Below, one piece after another: positions 62,751 through 64,000 of a stretch of 64,000 bases of DNA. The stretch lies in assembly GCF_042646605.1 (NCBI RefSeq), contig NZ_JBHRUG010000002.1, forward strand, positions 186,001 to 250,000. Reading direction: 5' to 3'. This stretch comes from Litchfieldella rifensis. GTDB lineage: Bacteria; Pseudomonadota; Gammaproteobacteria; Pseudomonadales; Halomonadaceae. Under the pieces are notes generated by a model. It worked only from the letters and a program-made list of their open reading frames with translations. It was not told where the DNA came from and did no database searches. How positions within the stretch are numbered: position 1 is the first letter of the stretch; every line of letters starts with the position of its first letter. The translations under genes and the position numbers were made by a program.

Positions 62751-62879
62751 AACAATGCTTTGCCGGGCCGTGGAGCGGCTCGTGGCTGAAGCGGCGACGA
62801 TGTGGTAGACATTCAGCCCCCTTTCAGGATCGTCGGTTACAACAGGAACTCCCCCCTGATGGAATCACGAGGTAGAAGC

Positions 62880-63365
62880 ATGCGTAAAACACTGTTGGCA
62901 ATGGCCTTCGGAATGTTCTCCACCACCGCCATGGCCGCGGGTGAGCACGGTGGCCAGCACAAAGATCACAGCGATGCCCGGGCAGACCGGACCATCAGTT
63001 TCGAGGCCGGCGACATGTGGTTCGATCCCGAGACGCTGGATATCGCGCCGGGCGAGACGGTGGCATTCGAGATCACCAATACCGGCAACCTCGAGCACGA
63101 GTTCGTGATCGGTGATGCTCAGGCCCAGGAAGCACATCGTAAGATGATGCAGGAGATGGGGGCGGGTGGGCACGGCGGCCATAGTGGCCACGACATGACG
63201 GAAGGCGGGCATGGCGGCCAGATGCCCGCGGTGACCGTCGCGCCGGGAGAGACCACCACGCTGGTATGGACCGCACCCGAGAAGGTCGATAGCCTTGAGT
63301 TCGCCTGCAACATTCCTGGCCACTACGAGTCGGGCATGTCGGGAGTGATCGATATCCAGAGTTGA
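62880..63365 (+). CDS. Periplasmic cupredoxin (CopI/plastocyanin-like copper protein)
   Basis: A 161-residue exported protein: signal peptide MRKTLLAMAFGMFSTTAMAA, then a blue-copper fold with type 1 ligands H73 (LEHEF), C143, H148 and M153 (CNIPGHYESGM). A His/Met/Gly-rich insert (about 86-115, several GGHGG-like units) may bind extra copper. GAGG supports the start at 62880 over an upstream ATG. Likely copper tolerance by periplasmic binding or electron transfer. Only 6 bp separate it from the response regulator gene. Confidence 0.9.
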   Translation: MRKTLLAMAFGMFSTTAMAAGEHGGQHKDHSDARADRTISFEAGDMWFDPETLDIAPGETVAFEITNTGNLEHEFVIGDAQAQEAHRKMMQEMGAGGHGGHSGHDMTEGGHGGQMPAVTVAPGETTTLVWTAPEKVDSLEFACNIPGHYESGMSGVIDIQS

Positions 63366-63371
63366 TGACAC

Positions 63372-64000
63372 ATGAAGCTGTTGCTTCTCGAAGACGATGA
63401 CCTGCTGGCCGAAAGCCTGGCAGAAACCCTTGAAGACGACGGCTACCGTGTCGACTCGGCCACGAGCATTCGCGTGGCCGAGTCGTTGATGGCAACCGAA
63501 GACTACGCTCTGGCCATCCTCGACCTCGGATTGCCCGATGGTTCGGGGCTCGATCTGCTGGCGCGCTGGCGTCAGCAGGGACGTGACTTGCCCATTCTCG
63601 CTCTCACGGCTCGAGATACCTGGGAGGATAAGGTCATCGGTCTACGGCGTGGCGCGGATGACTATCTGACCAAGCCGTTCCACGAAGCCGAGTTGCTGGC
63701 AAGGCTGCATGCGCTGCTCCGGCGACGCTCCGGCGTCGTGGCCCCTAGCCTGACTCTCCACGGCATCCATCTCGATGAGGACACGCAGCGCGTCAGCACC
63801 GACGGTGTGACCTGGCATACCCTTACGGCCACCGAGTTTCGGCTGCTGCGCTATCTGATGCATCATCCCGACCGGCTGCACTCCAAGTCGCAGCTCCTCG
63901 ACCAGCTCTATTCGCTGCAGCAGGACGCCGCCGCACCGAACCTGGTGGAGGTCTATATCGGCCGCCTGCGGCGTCGGCTCGGCAAGGATGTCATCCAGAC
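63372..64000 (+). CDS. OmpR/PhoB-family response regulator (3' end outside window)
   Basis: The first 209 residues of a two-domain response regulator. The receiver domain has acidic EDDD at 7-10, phospho-acceptor D51 (AILDLGLPDG), T79 and K101 (LTKPF). The winged-helix domain shows LTATEFRLLRYLMHHPDRLHS and VEVYIGRLRRRLG. It probably forms a two-component pair with a histidine kinase beyond the window and controls the cupredoxin operon; QseB, PmrA or CopR subtype cannot be settled. Confidence 0.93.
   Translation, partial: MKLLLLEDDDLLAESLAETLEDDGYRVDSATSIRVAESLMATEDYALAILDLGLPDGSGLDLLARWRQQGRDLPILALTARDTWEDKVIGLRRGADDYLTKPFHEAELLARLHALLRRRSGVVAPSLTLHGIHLDEDTQRVSTDGVTWHTLTATEFRLLRYLMHHPDRLHSKSQLLDQLYSLQQDAAAPNLVEVYIGRLRRRLGKDVIQ

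Overview
The window is a high-GC gammaproteobacterial chromosome segment. Gene content fits a halophile of the Halomonas type: thiC under a TPP riboswitch, opgGH, a CueR copper regulon, and many dipeptide-type ABC importers and amine/amino-acid oxidation genes. The genus is an inference, because no rRNA marker is present. I saw no tRNA, rRNA, CRISPR array, transposase or prophage. All functions are read from sequence motifs and family knowledge; no database search was run.

Layout. (1) 0-1.85 kb: 5' part of thiC (minus) with its TPP riboswitch. (2) 2-9.3 kb: a compact set of diverged enzymes that looks like a pterin, lumazine or deazaflavin-type pathway. It holds a CDP-alcohol phosphatidyltransferase, a medium-chain dehydrogenase, a 6-pyruvoyl-tetrahydropterin-synthase-like protein without the HGH zinc motif, a glycosyltransferase, a methyltransferase, a RibD reductase-domain protein, a GTP cyclohydrolase II with a degenerate N-terminal domain, and a creatininase-family protein. 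(3) 8.4-16.9 kb: envelope genes. The minus operon is opgG-opgH-fkbM-creatininase; the plus strand carries a membrane sulfatase/phosphoglycerol-transferase-like protein and manC. (4) 16.9-22.6 kb: acyltransferase, VOC protein, methyltransferase, MFS carrier, and a 3-hydroxyacyl-CoA dehydrogenase/enoyl-CoA hydratase pair.

(5) 22.7-28.7 kb (minus): a complete dipeptide-type ABC importer headed by a type II HAD dehalogenase-like gene. (6) 28.9-32.8 kb (minus): copA followed by a ferredoxin-type reductase, under a MerR/CueR-type promoter with a 19-bp spacer and closed by a good terminator. (7) 32.8-42.9 kb: class III aminotransferase (minus), then a plus-strand NikA/DppA-like importer with an FCD GntR regulator and an MFS carrier with a His-rich tail. 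Its 5' side is a mosaic of two tandem copper promoters, a 36-codon copA remnant and a fragment of the downstream binding-protein gene. (8) 43-61 kb: a catabolic island with three FAD amine/amino-acid oxidases, two aldehyde dehydrogenases, Lrp, GhrA-like, three two-domain GNAT proteins, a second HAD, AraC, an M20 amidohydrolase, a double cupin, RidA and a D-threonine-aldolase-like enzyme. It also contains decayed gene fragments and a 125-bp repeat in three copies. (9) 61.2-64 kb: two copZ chaperones, each with its own CueR box, cueR, a cupredoxin and the start of an OmpR-type response regulator.

How it fits together: copper sensing by CueR should drive copA-reductase and the two copZ genes, and by sequence also the tandem promoters that read towards the NikA-like importer. 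The 43-61 kb island probably deacylates, oxidatively deaminates and dehydrogenates one or more amine or amino-acid substrates brought in by the ABC systems; the substrate cannot be read from the sequence. Repeated fragments at 34.3-34.8, 36.5, 50.7, 57.8 and 61.1 kb show that 28-61 kb has been repeatedly duplicated and deleted.
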